A stretch of 46,848 nucleotides of DNA, taken from positions 1 through 46,848 of the forward strand of contig CALXNA010000026.1 of the NCBI GenBank assembly GCA_944389615.1, read 5' to 3'. The translations under genes were made by a program, and so were the position numbers. Positions 8,297 to 16,264 of the stretch are shown here, one piece after another (position 1 is the first letter of the stretch; each line of letters starts with the position of its first letter). Below the pieces are notes generated by a model that was given only the letters and a program-made list of their open reading frames with translations, ran no database searches and was not told the DNA's origin. This DNA comes from an uncultured Anaerobiospirillum sp. (lineage in GTDB: Bacteria; Pseudomonadota; Gammaproteobacteria; Enterobacterales; Succinivibrionaceae).

Positions 8297-10480
8297 ATGA
8301 AGTATTTATTAGGTGTGGATCTTGGTACCTCGGGCACCAAGACGGTATTGTTTGATGAGCAGGGCAAGTCGATTGCCGCGAAGACCATCGAGTACCCGCT
8401 CTATCAGCCTAAGAACGGCTGGGCCGAGCAGGATCCAATGGATTGGTACCATGCCGCCATTGACTCGATCAAGGCCGTGTTAACCCAATCGCAGATCGAC
8501 CCACACGAGGTCGCAGGCCTCGCCATCGCCGGTCAAATGCACGGCTTGGTCATGCTGGACAAAGAAGGCAAGGTACTGCGCAAGTCGATCTTGTGGTGCG
8601 ATGCCCGCACTTCCAAGCAATGCGACGAGATCACCCAGTTAGTCGGCAAGAATCGTCTGATCGAGATCAACGCCAACCCGGCGTTATCGGGCTTTACCGC
8701 GCCTAAGATCTTATGGGTACGTGAAAACGAGCCGGAGCTCTACGCTCAGTGCGCCACCGTCCTGTTACCTAAGGACTTCGTGCGCTACATGTTAACCGGC
8801 GTCAAGGCGATGGAAATCTCCGATGCCTCCGGTACCAACCTCTTGGACATCAAGCAGCGTACTTGGTCAGACGAGATCTTACAAAAGCTCTCCATCGAGC
8901 GCAGCCTGCTCCCTGATCTGATCGAGTCGTGCGCCGTCGCCGGTACCATCAACGCCGAGACCGCCGCCTTAACCGGCTTAGTCGAAGGTACCATTGTCGC
9001 CGGTGGTGCCGGTGACAATGCCGCCGCGGCCTTAGGCACCGGTGTCTGCCGCGATGGCCAAGCCTTCGTCACCTTAGGCACCTCGGGCGTGGTCTTTGCC
9101 CACACCTCCAAGGTCTCGATCGACCCATTAGGCCGCGTCCACACCTTCTGCGCTGCAGTACCGGGCACATGGACGGCCATGTCCTGCACCTTGGCGGCCG
9201 GTTTATCGCTGCGCTGGGCCCGCGATGAGCTCTATCAGGCTGAGCACGCTCAGTGCCAAGCCAACGGCGGCGATGCCTATGACCTGATGACCGCCGAGGC
9301 TGCGACCGTCCCTTCGGGCTCCGATGGCTTGATCTACTTGCCATACCTCATGGGCGAGCGCTCCCCGGTCTTAGATGCTGAGGCCCGTGGTGTCTTCTTT
9401 GGCCTCTCGGCTCGTCACAAGAAGGCCCACTTGACCCGTGCTGTCTTAGAGGGCATCACATTATCGCAGCGCCACAACCTTGAGGTGTTGCATGAGATGG
9501 GCATCGTGCCACAGACCCTGACCGCCTGCGGCGGTGGTGGTCGTAGCCCATTCTGGCGCCAGATGTTAGCTGATATCTTAAAGTGCCAAGTCACCACCAT
9601 TGCCTCCAAGGAAGGCCCAGCCTTAGGCGCCGCCATCTTAGCAGCTGTCGCGGCTAAGCTCTACGACAGCGTTGAGGCTGCGGTTGATGCGCTGGTTAAG
9701 CCAGGTGCCGATCAGGCTACGCCAGTACCGGCCGAAGAGCAGCGCTACGATGCGATCTACCAGCTCTATCAGAGCTTGTACCCAACCATGCGTCCTGCCT
9801 TCCACAAACTGGCCGCGCTGCGCGGCAAGTTAGAAGGTGAGGCCGTCGCCAAGTACCCATCGGTCTTCTCCGTTGAGTTCGAGCGCTTTGGCAAGGTTAT
9901 ACCTTGCGTTGACACCGACAAGGTCGGTGCCCTCTTAGCGCAGCTGCCATGCCCACAAGATGCGGTCACCTATGTCGCAAGCGAGCCGGTCTTGGAGACC
10001 CCAGAGCTCATGGCCGACCTGCAAAAGCGCGTCTTCGGTGGCCTGCCTATTCAAATCGGCTATTGCTCGGGTCACAACCGCACCCTCAATGCCATTGAGT
10101 ACCACCGCAACTGCGAGATCAACATCACGGGTACCGATGCGCTCTTTATGTTGGCCCCAATCACCGCCATCAAGGACGGCATCATGGACACCTCGCAGGT
10201 TGAGACCTTCTTTGCCCCGAAGGGCACGGCCGTCCAGTTCTACGAGACTTGCCTGCACTATGCCCCATGCCACAGTGATGATGGCCACGAGTTCCGCGTC
10301 GCCGTCGTGCTGCCAAAGGGCACCAATACCGAGAAGCCTGCGGATCTCGACTGCAAGTGCGACCCTGAGCCGCACATGCTCACCGCCAACAACAAGTGGC
10401 TCTTAGCCCATAAGGACAGCCCAGAGGGCAAGAACCACATCTCAAGCGGCATCTTAGTCGGCGCCAACCTCACCCTCTAA
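8297..10480 (+). CDS. xylB: Xylulokinase-like FGGY kinase fused to a C-terminal DUF4867 domain
   Basis: Residues 1 to about 495 form a full FGGY carbohydrate kinase closest to D-xylulokinase: GVDLGTSGTKTVLFDEQG (phosphate-binding loop), GQMHGLVMLD, CDARTSKQCDE, GDNAAAALGTGV, VTLGTSGVVFAH and CGGGGRSPFWRQMLADIL. Xylulokinases normally end there (~490 residues), but this protein continues to 727 residues. The extra ~210 residues match the pattern I know for DUF4867: SVEFERFGKVI, FGGLPIQIGYCSGHN, NAIEYHR with EIN, CLHYAPC, VVLPKGTNTE, NKWLLAHKD. Conserved His, Glu and Cys residues around 590-650 suggest a cupin-like metal site, which is an inference. DUF4867 is usually a stand-alone gene of unknown function near sugar genes, so a fusion to the kinase ties it to the same substrate. 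The start is the ATG at 8297 after GGAGGGA; a GTG at 8294 is possible. Confidence 0.9.
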   Translation: MKYLLGVDLGTSGTKTVLFDEQGKSIAAKTIEYPLYQPKNGWAEQDPMDWYHAAIDSIKAVLTQSQIDPHEVAGLAIAGQMHGLVMLDKEGKVLRKSILWCDARTSKQCDEITQLVGKNRLIEINANPALSGFTAPKILWVRENEPELYAQCATVLLPKDFVRYMLTGVKAMEISDASGTNLLDIKQRTWSDEILQKLSIERSLLPDLIESCAVAGTINAETAALTGLVEGTIVAGGAGDNAAAALGTGVCRDGQAFVTLGTSGVVFAHTSKVSIDPLGRVHTFCAAVPGTWTAMSCTLAAGLSLRWARDELYQAEHAQCQANGGDAYDLMTAEAATVPSGSDGLIYLPYLMGERSPVLDAEARGVFFGLSARHKKAHLTRAVLEGITLSQRHNLEVLHEMGIVPQTLTACGGGGRSPFWRQMLADILKCQVTTIASKEGPALGAAILAAVAAKLYDSVEAAVDALVKPGADQATPVPAEEQRYDAIYQLYQSLYPTMRPAFHKLAALRGKLEGEAVAKYPSVFSVEFERFGKVIPCVDTDKVGALLAQLPCPQDAVTYVASEPVLETPELMADLQKRVFGGLPIQIGYCSGHNRTLNAIEYHRNCEINITGTDALFMLAPITAIKDGIMDTSQVETFFAPKGTAVQFYETCLHYAPCHSDDGHEFRVAVVLPKGTNTEKPADLDCKCDPEPHMLTANNKWLLAHKDSPEGKNHISSGILVGANLTL

Positions 10481-10487
10481 GGGCCCC

Positions 10488-10507
10488 GGGCCTGCTCGGG
10501 CAGGCCC
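10488..10507 (+). terminator. GC hairpin after xylB
   Basis: GGGCCTGC-TCGG-GCAGGCCC, a perfect 8-bp stem seven bases past the xylB stop, followed directly by a smaller CCCACC/GGTGGG stem. There is no T-tract, so it may act as an RNA 3'-end stabiliser or attenuator rather than a full terminator. Confidence 0.45.
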
Positions 10508-10634
10508 CACCTCGGTGGGGGCAGCCTCCCTCCTTGGGTGGGGGCAGCTTCCCGCCTTGGGTGGGGGCAAGCCTCCCGCCTTGGGTGGGGGCAAGCCTCC
10601 CGCCTTGGGTGGGGGCAAGCCTCCCGCCTTGGGG
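10506..10634 (+). repeat. 24-bp minisatellite downstream of xylB
   Basis: About five tandem copies of a 24-bp unit of the type GCCTCCCGCCTTGGGTGGGG; the last three full copies are nearly identical. Each unit can fold on itself (CCTCCC/GGGTGG). No protein-coding role is supported although frames across it are open. Confidence 0.85.
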
Positions 10635-10682
10635 TGGGCGGTGTGATCGTGCACGCTTTTACACGCAGTTGCACTTTTCTCT

Positions 10683-10749
10683 CCCCCAGAACTCAGGCGA
10701 CTCGCGGCGCTAGAACGCGATAAATATCGCGCTCTTCGGGTTCTGGGGG
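10683..10749. repeat. Nested inverted repeat before the isomerase-like gene
   Basis: CCCCCAGAAC (10683-10692) and GTTCTGGGGG (10740-10749) form a perfect 10-bp outer stem. They enclose a perfect palindrome CGCGATAAATATCGCG at 10716-10731. This is a large cruciform-capable element between xylB and the isomerase promoter. Confidence 0.8.
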
Positions 10750-10851
10750 CGCATGGCGGCGCCTTTGGACGCCGCCTGCGGGGCGCCGTAAACGTTGCGG
10801 ATCGCCCAAAGATTTTTAATAAGGTGATTTTGATCATCATTTCACAGCGTG

Positions 10852-11003
10852 GCGCAATCTTTTTGCGCGGCTTCAATGCTACAATGGGCCCATCTTGTGA
10901 CGGGCTCACAATTACCAGCGCTCGGAGACAACGGTAAGCGGAGCCTTGCAGCTTGTGCCTTAGCCGTGCTTTGGTGCACGCAGGCGTTACAGTGCTTAAG
11001 CAA
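10852..11003 (+). promoter_or_regulatory. Promoter and operator-like sites of the isomerase gene
   Basis: An extended -10 (TGCTACAAT, 10877-10885) gives a start near 10892 and a ~230-nt leader. Around it are an inverted repeat GCGCAA/TTGCGC (10852-10868), a symmetric TTGTGA-N5-TCACAA (10895-10911; one base short of CRP spacing) and GTGCTTAAGCAA (10992-11003), a degraded form of the GTGC-N4-GCAC palindromes. The leader from 10892 to 11121 contains no supportable gene. Confidence 0.4.
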
Positions 11004-11121
11004 GCGCTTTTACGCCCGCAGGCTCAGGGTGATCGTAATCGTTTGCATTGCTCGTAGCTGCGCGCCCTGCGTCGTGGCTTGGAGCTATCGTCACCTAAAG
11101 AACACTTGGAGAATTTTTCTG

Positions 11122-12639
11122 ATGGAAATGACTAATATCCCAGACGCAAAGCTTGGCGTAATTGCGGTATCCCGTGACTGCTTCATTCGCACCTTATCGG
11201 AGCGCCGTCGTCAGGCCGTAGTTGCTGAGTGCAAGAAGTTAAACCTCGACGTCACCGAGATTACCACCATCGTTGAGAACGAGCTCGACGCTCAGAAGGC
11301 TGTCGCCGAGGCCAAGGCTGCAGGCTGCAACTCCTTAGTGGTCTTCTTAGGCAACTTCGGCCCTGAGACCCCTGAGACCTTGATTGCCAAGTTCTTTGAC
11401 GGCCCATGCATGTTCGTAGCTGCCGCCGAAGAGACCGGCAACGACTTAATCGACGGCCGTGGCGACGCTTACTGCGGCATGCTCAATTGCTCGTACAACT
11501 TAGGCCTGCGCAAGTTAAAGGGCTTCATCCCTGAGTACCCAGTCGGCACCGCCGCTGACATTGCCCAGATGGTCTCCGAGTACGTTCCAGTTGCACGTGC
11601 CCTCTTAGGCGTCTCGAATTTAAAGATCATCACCTTCGGCCCACGTCCACAAGACTTCTTCGCTTGCAACGCTCCAATCAAGGGCTTATATGACATCGGC
11701 GTCGAGATCGAAGAGAACTCCGAGCTGGACTTATTAGTCGCCTACCGCAAGCACAAGGGTGACGAGCGCATCCCTGCTGTCATGAAGGAGATGGAGGCGG
11801 AGTTAGGCGCTGGTAACACCTACCCAGACCTGTTAGAGCGTATGGCTCAGTTTGAGCTGACCTTACTTGACTGGGCTGAGCAGCACAAGGGCTCGCGCAA
11901 GTATGTTGCCTTTGCTGACAAGTGCTGGCCTGCCTTCCCAGAGGAGTTCGGCTTTGAGCCTTGCTATGTCAACTCGCGCTTAGCCTCGCGCGGCATCCCA
12001 GTTGCCTGCGAAGTTGATATCTTCGGTGCTTTATCGGAGTACATCGGTGCCTGCGTCACCAAGGACGCCGTCACCTTGCTCGACATCAACAACTCCGTCC
12101 CAGCTGACATGTACGAGGAGAGCATCAAGCCTAAGTTCCCACAGTACAAGCTCACCGACACCTTTATGGGCTTCCACTGCGGCAACACCCCATTCTGCAA
12201 GCTCAACCAAGATAAGGGCTGCGACATGGCTTGTGGCAAGATCAACTACCAGATCATTCAGCACCGTCTGTTAGAGGCTGGTCGTGACGAGCCTGATTTC
12301 ACCCGTGGTACCTTAGAGGGTGACATCGTCGCAGGTCCAATCACTTTCTTCCGTCTCCAGACCACCCCAGATACCACCTTACAGGCTTACATTGCCGAAG
12401 GTGAGGTACTGCCAGTTGCCACCCGTTCCTTTGGTGGTATCGGTATCTTCGCTATCAGCGAGATGGGCCGCTTCTATCGCCACGTCCTGATTGCTGACCG
12501 CTATCCTCACCACGGTGCCGTTGCCTTCGGTCACCACGGCAAGGCTCTGTTCGACGTCTTCTCGATGTTAGGCATCGCCAAGATCTCCTACAACCAGCCA
12601 AAGGGTGTGCTCTACAAGACCGAGAACCCATTTGCCTAA
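11122..12639 (+). CDS. L-fucose/L-arabinose isomerase-fold protein, putative pentose isomerase
   Basis: This 505-residue protein belongs to the FucI/AraA-type isomerase superfamily (COG2407-like): an N-terminal Rossmann-like domain (LGVIAVSRDCFIRTLSERRR; LVVFLGNFGPETPE) is followed by the metal-dependent domain. Likely Mn-binding residues are Glu297 (ACEVDIFGALSEY), Asp321 (TLLDINN) and a C-terminal His among HH463-464 and HH471-472 (YPHHGAVAFGHHGKALFDVF). A FHCGNTPFCK motif lies at 351-360. I infer that it converts the imported aldose to the ketose phosphorylated by the adjacent kinase, since no xylA-type isomerase is present. It could instead serve another sugar or be regulatory. The frame is open back to 10849, but the ATG at 11122 has GGAGAA upstream and gives the natural N-terminus. 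A strong terminator follows. Confidence 0.85.
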   Translation: MEMTNIPDAKLGVIAVSRDCFIRTLSERRRQAVVAECKKLNLDVTEITTIVENELDAQKAVAEAKAAGCNSLVVFLGNFGPETPETLIAKFFDGPCMFVAAAEETGNDLIDGRGDAYCGMLNCSYNLGLRKLKGFIPEYPVGTAADIAQMVSEYVPVARALLGVSNLKIITFGPRPQDFFACNAPIKGLYDIGVEIEENSELDLLVAYRKHKGDERIPAVMKEMEAELGAGNTYPDLLERMAQFELTLLDWAEQHKGSRKYVAFADKCWPAFPEEFGFEPCYVNSRLASRGIPVACEVDIFGALSEYIGACVTKDAVTLLDINNSVPADMYEESIKPKFPQYKLTDTFMGFHCGNTPFCKLNQDKGCDMACGKINYQIIQHRLLEAGRDEPDFTRGTLEGDIVAGPITFFRLQTTPDTTLQAYIAEGEVLPVATRSFGGIGIFAISEMGRFYRHVLIADRYPHHGAVAFGHHGKALFDVFSMLGIAKISYNQPKGVLYKTENPFA

Positions 12640-12647
12640 GGCATGAA

Positions 12648-12726
12648 GCTGCTTAAGCAGCGGTATCACGATACCCATGGTGCCTGCGTCGCAGGCACCT
12701 TGAAGCCCTGTTACAGGGCTTTTTTT
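12648..12726 (+). terminator. Hairpin cluster with intrinsic terminator after the isomerase gene
   Basis: Four stem-loops in a row: GCTGCTTAAGCAGC (12648-12661), GGTATC/GATACC (12662-12675), GGTGCCTGC/GCAGGCACC (12679-12699) and AAGCCCTG-TTA-CAGGGCTT (12703-12721) followed by a T-run. The last is a textbook intrinsic terminator and separates the isomerase-like gene from the regulator. Confidence 0.9.
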
Positions 12727-12767
12727 GAAGCGCCCGCGTGCTTTGTGCACTTTGGGCTTTTAGCTGA

Positions 12768-12823
12768 AAAGTTTGGGATAGCGCATTCTATCGGCAGCGT
12801 GCGCGTGCTCTATCCCAAACTTT
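12768..12823. repeat. 14-bp perfect inverted repeat upstream of the lacI-type gene
   Basis: AAAGTTTGGGATAG (12768-12781) and CTATCCCAAACTTT (12810-12823) are exact reverse complements separated by 28 bases. TATGCT at 12829-12834 could be a -10. The arms would suit two regulator half-operators or a large hairpin. The remaining 12835-13038 stretch is GC-rich with no supportable gene. Confidence 0.8.
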
Positions 12824-13038
12824 GCGCTATGCTAACTTACAGCCGCGCCCGTGGGCGCAGGCACAGCAGTGCGCGCCAGCAGGCGCTGCAGCGCGCTTGT
12901 GGGCGCCCCGCGCGGGCGTACTTCGTGCGCGCTCCCGTGAACCAAGCAAGGAGGATGGCTTGGTCACGGCTTGATCGCTGTAAGTTAAGCGCAGGCAGCA
13001 GTGCCGTGACGGCACTTGAGGTGTGAAGAGGAGAGTTT

Positions 13039-14082
13039 ATGAAGGTAACGGTAAAGAGCCTAGCCCAGGCAGCTGGTGTGTCGCGCGGTACGGTCGACCG
13101 CGTACTTCATAACCGCGGAGCGGTGCGTGAGGAAGTGGCCAAGCGCGTACGCCTGCTGGCCAAGGAATTGGGCTATGTGCCCAATCGCGCCGGACGGGCC
13201 TTGGCTGCCTACAAGACGCCGATCAAGATCGGTGCCCTGATGCCGAGCGTCGGCAACGCCTTCTACCAAGAGATTATCCAAGGCATCAACGAAGCCCAGA
13301 ACGAATTTTCCGATCTCGGCCTTGAGGTTGTGCTCAAGGAGGTCGAGGGCTTCGATGAGAGCGTGCACCTTGAGGCCATCGACAACTTGCTGAGCAAGGG
13401 CTGCCGCGCCCTGTGCCTGTCAACCGTCAACACCCCTAAGCTCAGCGCTCGCATCAATGAGCTCCATGACAAGGGCATTGTGGTGGTGCTGCTCAACACC
13501 GATGTCGAGAACACTAAGCGCCTGTGCTATGTGGGCTCGGACTATTTGACCGCCGGAGCCACCTGCGCGGGCATGCTTGCCTTAACGCGCAAGGAGAAGC
13601 TTAACATCCTGATCGTCACCGGCTCGCATCTGCTCTTAGGCCACAATCTGCGCATCAAGGGCTTCAAAGAGGAGCTCGATCGCCAGAACATCGATTATGA
13701 GATCGTCGATACGGTCGAAAGCCATGATTCGGACATCAAGGCCCAGCAGGTGACCTTTAAGGTGTTAAAAGAGCACAGCGAGATCAACTGCGTCTACATC
13801 GCAGGTGCCGCGGTGCAAGGCGTGGGCTCGGCCCTGATTGCCAACGGCTCCAAGGACATCTTCGCCATCGGCTTTGACGAGCTATATTCGACCAAACAGT
13901 TGGTCAGCGCCGGTATCATCAAGTTTGTGGTCTGCCAGCAGCCAACGCGCCAAGGCTACCACGCCATCAAGCGCGCCTATCAGGCGGTGGCGGGGCAGCT
14001 CGGCGACACGGTGCCGGACTTCATCACCGACACCATCATCAAGATCAAGGCTAACCTTGAGCGCAATGTCCCGGGCCGTTAG
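13039..14082 (+). CDS. LacI-family transcriptional regulator of the sugar locus
   Basis: 347 residues. An N-terminal LacI-type helix-turn-helix and hinge spans residues 1-57 (VKSLAQAAGVSRGTVDRVLHNRGAVREEV; LGYVPNRAGRALA). It is followed by a periplasmic-binding-protein-like effector domain (IGALMPSVGNAFYQEIIQGINEA; ILIVTGSHLLLGHNLRIKGFKEEL; IFAIGFDELYS; VVCQQPTRQGYHAIKRAYQ). The effector domain resembles sugar-binding proteins, so an imported or isomerised sugar is the likely inducer. GAGGAGAG precedes the ATG. It is the last gene of the sugar locus, same strand, with its own upstream region after a strong terminator, so it is probably autoregulated. I infer it binds the GTGC-N4-GCAC palindromes; this has not been shown. 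Confidence 0.92.
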   Translation: MKVTVKSLAQAAGVSRGTVDRVLHNRGAVREEVAKRVRLLAKELGYVPNRAGRALAAYKTPIKIGALMPSVGNAFYQEIIQGINEAQNEFSDLGLEVVLKEVEGFDESVHLEAIDNLLSKGCRALCLSTVNTPKLSARINELHDKGIVVVLLNTDVENTKRLCYVGSDYLTAGATCAGMLALTRKEKLNILIVTGSHLLLGHNLRIKGFKEELDRQNIDYEIVDTVESHDSDIKAQQVTFKVLKEHSEINCVYIAGAAVQGVGSALIANGSKDIFAIGFDELYSTKQLVSAGIIKFVVCQQPTRQGYHAIKRAYQAVAGQLGDTVPDFITDTIIKIKANLERNVPGR

Positions 14083-14187
14083 TCCCGGCGCCCGTCGGCC
14101 CAGCCTTAACGGCCCGCGTGCCGCGCGCACTGCTAGGCGCCCAGCTCGGTGCCCAGCCTTAAGGCCGGATCCACGGGCAGTATCGGG

Positions 14188-16245
14188 CTAAGGGCGCGTG
14201 AGGTGCGCGTGCTCGCGCGTCATGAGCTGCTCTTCGTAGATGGCGGGCCCTAAGTTCTCGACCTTGATGGCGCGTTCCACCAAGGCCCGATCGTGCTCGG
14301 TGGTAACCGGGCCCGGGTTGACCAAGGTGTCGTGGTCTTTAATGTCCCAGAGCGTAGGCTCACGCTGCGGGGCTAATTGGACAAAAAGCGCGCTGGCTGC
14401 GTCGTAGTAGCCGAAGAGGTTGTTAAACTGCATCGGGGCGCGCTCGATGATGTCCGCTCGCAGCAGGTTTTGCCCGACGTTGGGCACTTCGCCCGTGAAG
14501 CCCATGAGGCTGAGCAGCGTCATGCCCATGTCGATTTGGCTCACTACGCGCTCATCAAGGTACGGCCCGACATTAGGCGCCAAGATGACGCCGGGGATGG
14601 TGAAGTCGTTAAACGGGAAGGTCTCGGCACCGGAGACGCGGCTCTCGTGGTCGGCGATGATGAGGAAGATGGTGCGGGCAAAGTAGTCCTCGTGTTGCGC
14701 CTGCGCCAAGAATTGCCCCAAGGCGTAGTCGGCGTACTTAGCGGCCAAAAGGCGCTCGGGCTGGGCCTCGTAGCTATCTCGCGCCATTGCTTTCATCTGC
14801 TCAAGCTCGGCTGCACTGATCGCGACCTTACCTTGCGGAATGTCAAAGGGGTCGTGGAACGAGGAGCTGAAGACCACCGAGCAAAAGAGCTGGCCTGCGT
14901 CATGGAGGCGCTTGAACTCGGAGTTGGCGCGGGCAAAGAGGTCTTCGTCGCTGACGCCCCACGTGGCGACAAAGTTAGGGTTGACGTAATCGCGCTGCTC
15001 GATCACTTGATCCATGCCGTTCCCGAAGAAGTAGTTGGCCATATTGTCAAAGTGGCTCTCGCCGCCGTAGATAAAGCTGGTGGCGTAGCCCTGCGCGCGG
15101 CACAGCTCAAAGATGGTGGCATAGGGGCTCTTGCCCTGCGGCAGCTTGACGATGCTGTTTAAAGGCGAAGGCGGCATCGAGGCGGTGATGGCCTCAAGGC
15201 CGCGAATCGAGCGATGGCCGGTGGCAAAGAGGTTGTCAAAGTACCAGCCTTGCTGCCGGAGCTGCTCTAAGGTCGGCGTCAGCGGCCAACCGCCTTGTGA
15301 TGCGACGAAGTTATCGCCCAGCGACTCCTCCACGATGATGACAAGGTTGTACGGCCCCACCGTGTCCGTTGCTGGATGCAGAACACTGTGGCCAAGCGGT
15401 ACTGGGCTCTCCGCTATTTGCGACCATGGGGTTACCACTTGATTGATTGGGCCGTGCCCAGCGCTGCGCGCTGAAAACTCCGGCAGCACCGCCAAGGCCT
15501 CCGGCGTGCTGACGCGCTGATAGATTTGGGTAGCGCTCAAGCTGCTATCGTCCAAATGCGCCAGCGCGTAGACCGCGCTATAGCTCGAGTTGAGCGGCAG
15601 GGAGTTGATGAGCGGGTTGTTGCAGAAGGCGACCATGGCCGGATTGAGTGGGCGATGGCCCAAGGTCGAGCGAATGCCCAGTGGCACCAAGGCCAAGGTT
15701 AAGAGCAACATGGCCAAGCCATAGACGCGCCCACCCGGGCGATAGTCTTGCAGGGCCCAGCGGGCTAAGCGATAGCCCACGTGCAGCGTCACGACGGTCA
15801 GGACACAGCTTGCGAGCAAGGCGAGCTTGTGCCCTTGCCACAGCATTGAGAAGACCTCGCGCGGATACTCCAAGTACTGGACATAGAGGTGGTTAGGGCG
15901 CACGCCATACTCGAGGATAAAGCTCGGCGTCGCGGCTTCGTTGAGCACCAAAAAGGCCAGCACCAAGGCGCAGTAGCCGCTCAAAATCCTTGTGAGCCAC
16001 GGGGCCATGGATCTGCGGATTAAGGCGAGGGCACAGGTGATGAGCAGAGGCAGGGCATAAAGCGCGCAGAGCGAGGCGATGTCGACTCTGAGGCCGCCTA
16101 AGAAGATGGAACCAATACCGCCCTCCGGCACCTGCTCCCAGTACCAGATAGTCAGGCCCAAGCGCGTGAGCGTCAGGAGCGCCAAGGACACCAGCGCCAG
16201 CAACAAGATAGGGTTAAGGCCGTAATGCCGCCATTGAGAGCGCAT
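14188..16245 (-). CDS. LTA-synthase-like phosphotransferase/sulfatase-fold membrane protein
   Basis: This 685-residue inner-membrane protein has about five N-terminal transmembrane segments (residues 10-190) and a periplasmic alkaline-phosphatase-superfamily domain of the LtaS/MdoB (COG1368) type. Visible motifs are IIVEESLGDNF with metal-binding Glu307, ATGHRSIRGLEAI with Ser346 where the family nucleophile is usually Thr, GGESHFDNM (395-402), SSFHDPFDIP (His464) and IIADHESR (Asp532, His533). Family members transfer phosphoglycerol or related groups to glycans or glycolipids. In a Gram-negative the acceptor could be a periplasmic glucan or LPS, which is an inference. It starts 19 bases after the eptA stop, so the two are probably one operon. 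A near-copy of its last ~200 codons lies at 18312-18923. Confidence 0.85.
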   Translation of the reverse strand: MRSQWRHYGLNPILLLALVSLALLTLTRLGLTIWYWEQVPEGGIGSIFLGGLRVDIASLCALYALPLLITCALALIRRSMAPWLTRILSGYCALVLAFLVLNEAATPSFILEYGVRPNHLYVQYLEYPREVFSMLWQGHKLALLASCVLTVVTLHVGYRLARWALQDYRPGGRVYGLAMLLLTLALVPLGIRSTLGHRPLNPAMVAFCNNPLINSLPLNSSYSAVYALAHLDDSSLSATQIYQRVSTPEALAVLPEFSARSAGHGPINQVVTPWSQIAESPVPLGHSVLHPATDTVGPYNLVIIVEESLGDNFVASQGGWPLTPTLEQLRQQGWYFDNLFATGHRSIRGLEAITASMPPSPLNSIVKLPQGKSPYATIFELCRAQGYATSFIYGGESHFDNMANYFFGNGMDQVIEQRDYVNPNFVATWGVSDEDLFARANSEFKRLHDAGQLFCSVVFSSSFHDPFDIPQGKVAISAAELEQMKAMARDSYEAQPERLLAAKYADYALGQFLAQAQHEDYFARTIFLIIADHESRVSGAETFPFNDFTIPGVILAPNVGPYLDERVVSQIDMGMTLLSLMGFTGEVPNVGQNLLRADIIERAPMQFNNLFGYYDAASALFVQLAPQREPTLWDIKDHDTLVNPGPVTTEHDRALVERAIKVENLGPAIYEEQLMTREHAHLTRP

Positions 16246-16264
16246 AGCATGCTCCGTCGGTGAG

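Noticed and set aside
9935..10406. Frames on both strands within the DUF4867 part of xylB
   Set aside because: They are shadows of the real coding strand, which carries clear conserved motifs through this region.
10454..10909. Minus-strand gene with PPPKAGGL repeats
   Set aside because: The repeats come from the 24-bp minisatellite; there is no ribosome-binding site, and the frame crosses the isomerase promoter.
10895..10911. CRP site TTGTGA-N5-TCACAA
   Set aside because: The arms match CRP half-sites, but the spacer is five bases instead of six and the position is downstream of the -10, so it was not called.
10849..11121. 91-residue N-terminal extension of the isomerase-like protein
   Set aside because: It is Cys-rich, without family similarity, and overlaps promoter elements; the ATG at 11122 has a ribosome-binding site.
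14377..15162. 261-residue plus-strand frame inside the LTA-synthase-like gene
   Set aside because: It is the antisense of a well-supported protein domain; the same antisense frame recurs in the duplicate, as expected from DNA identity.
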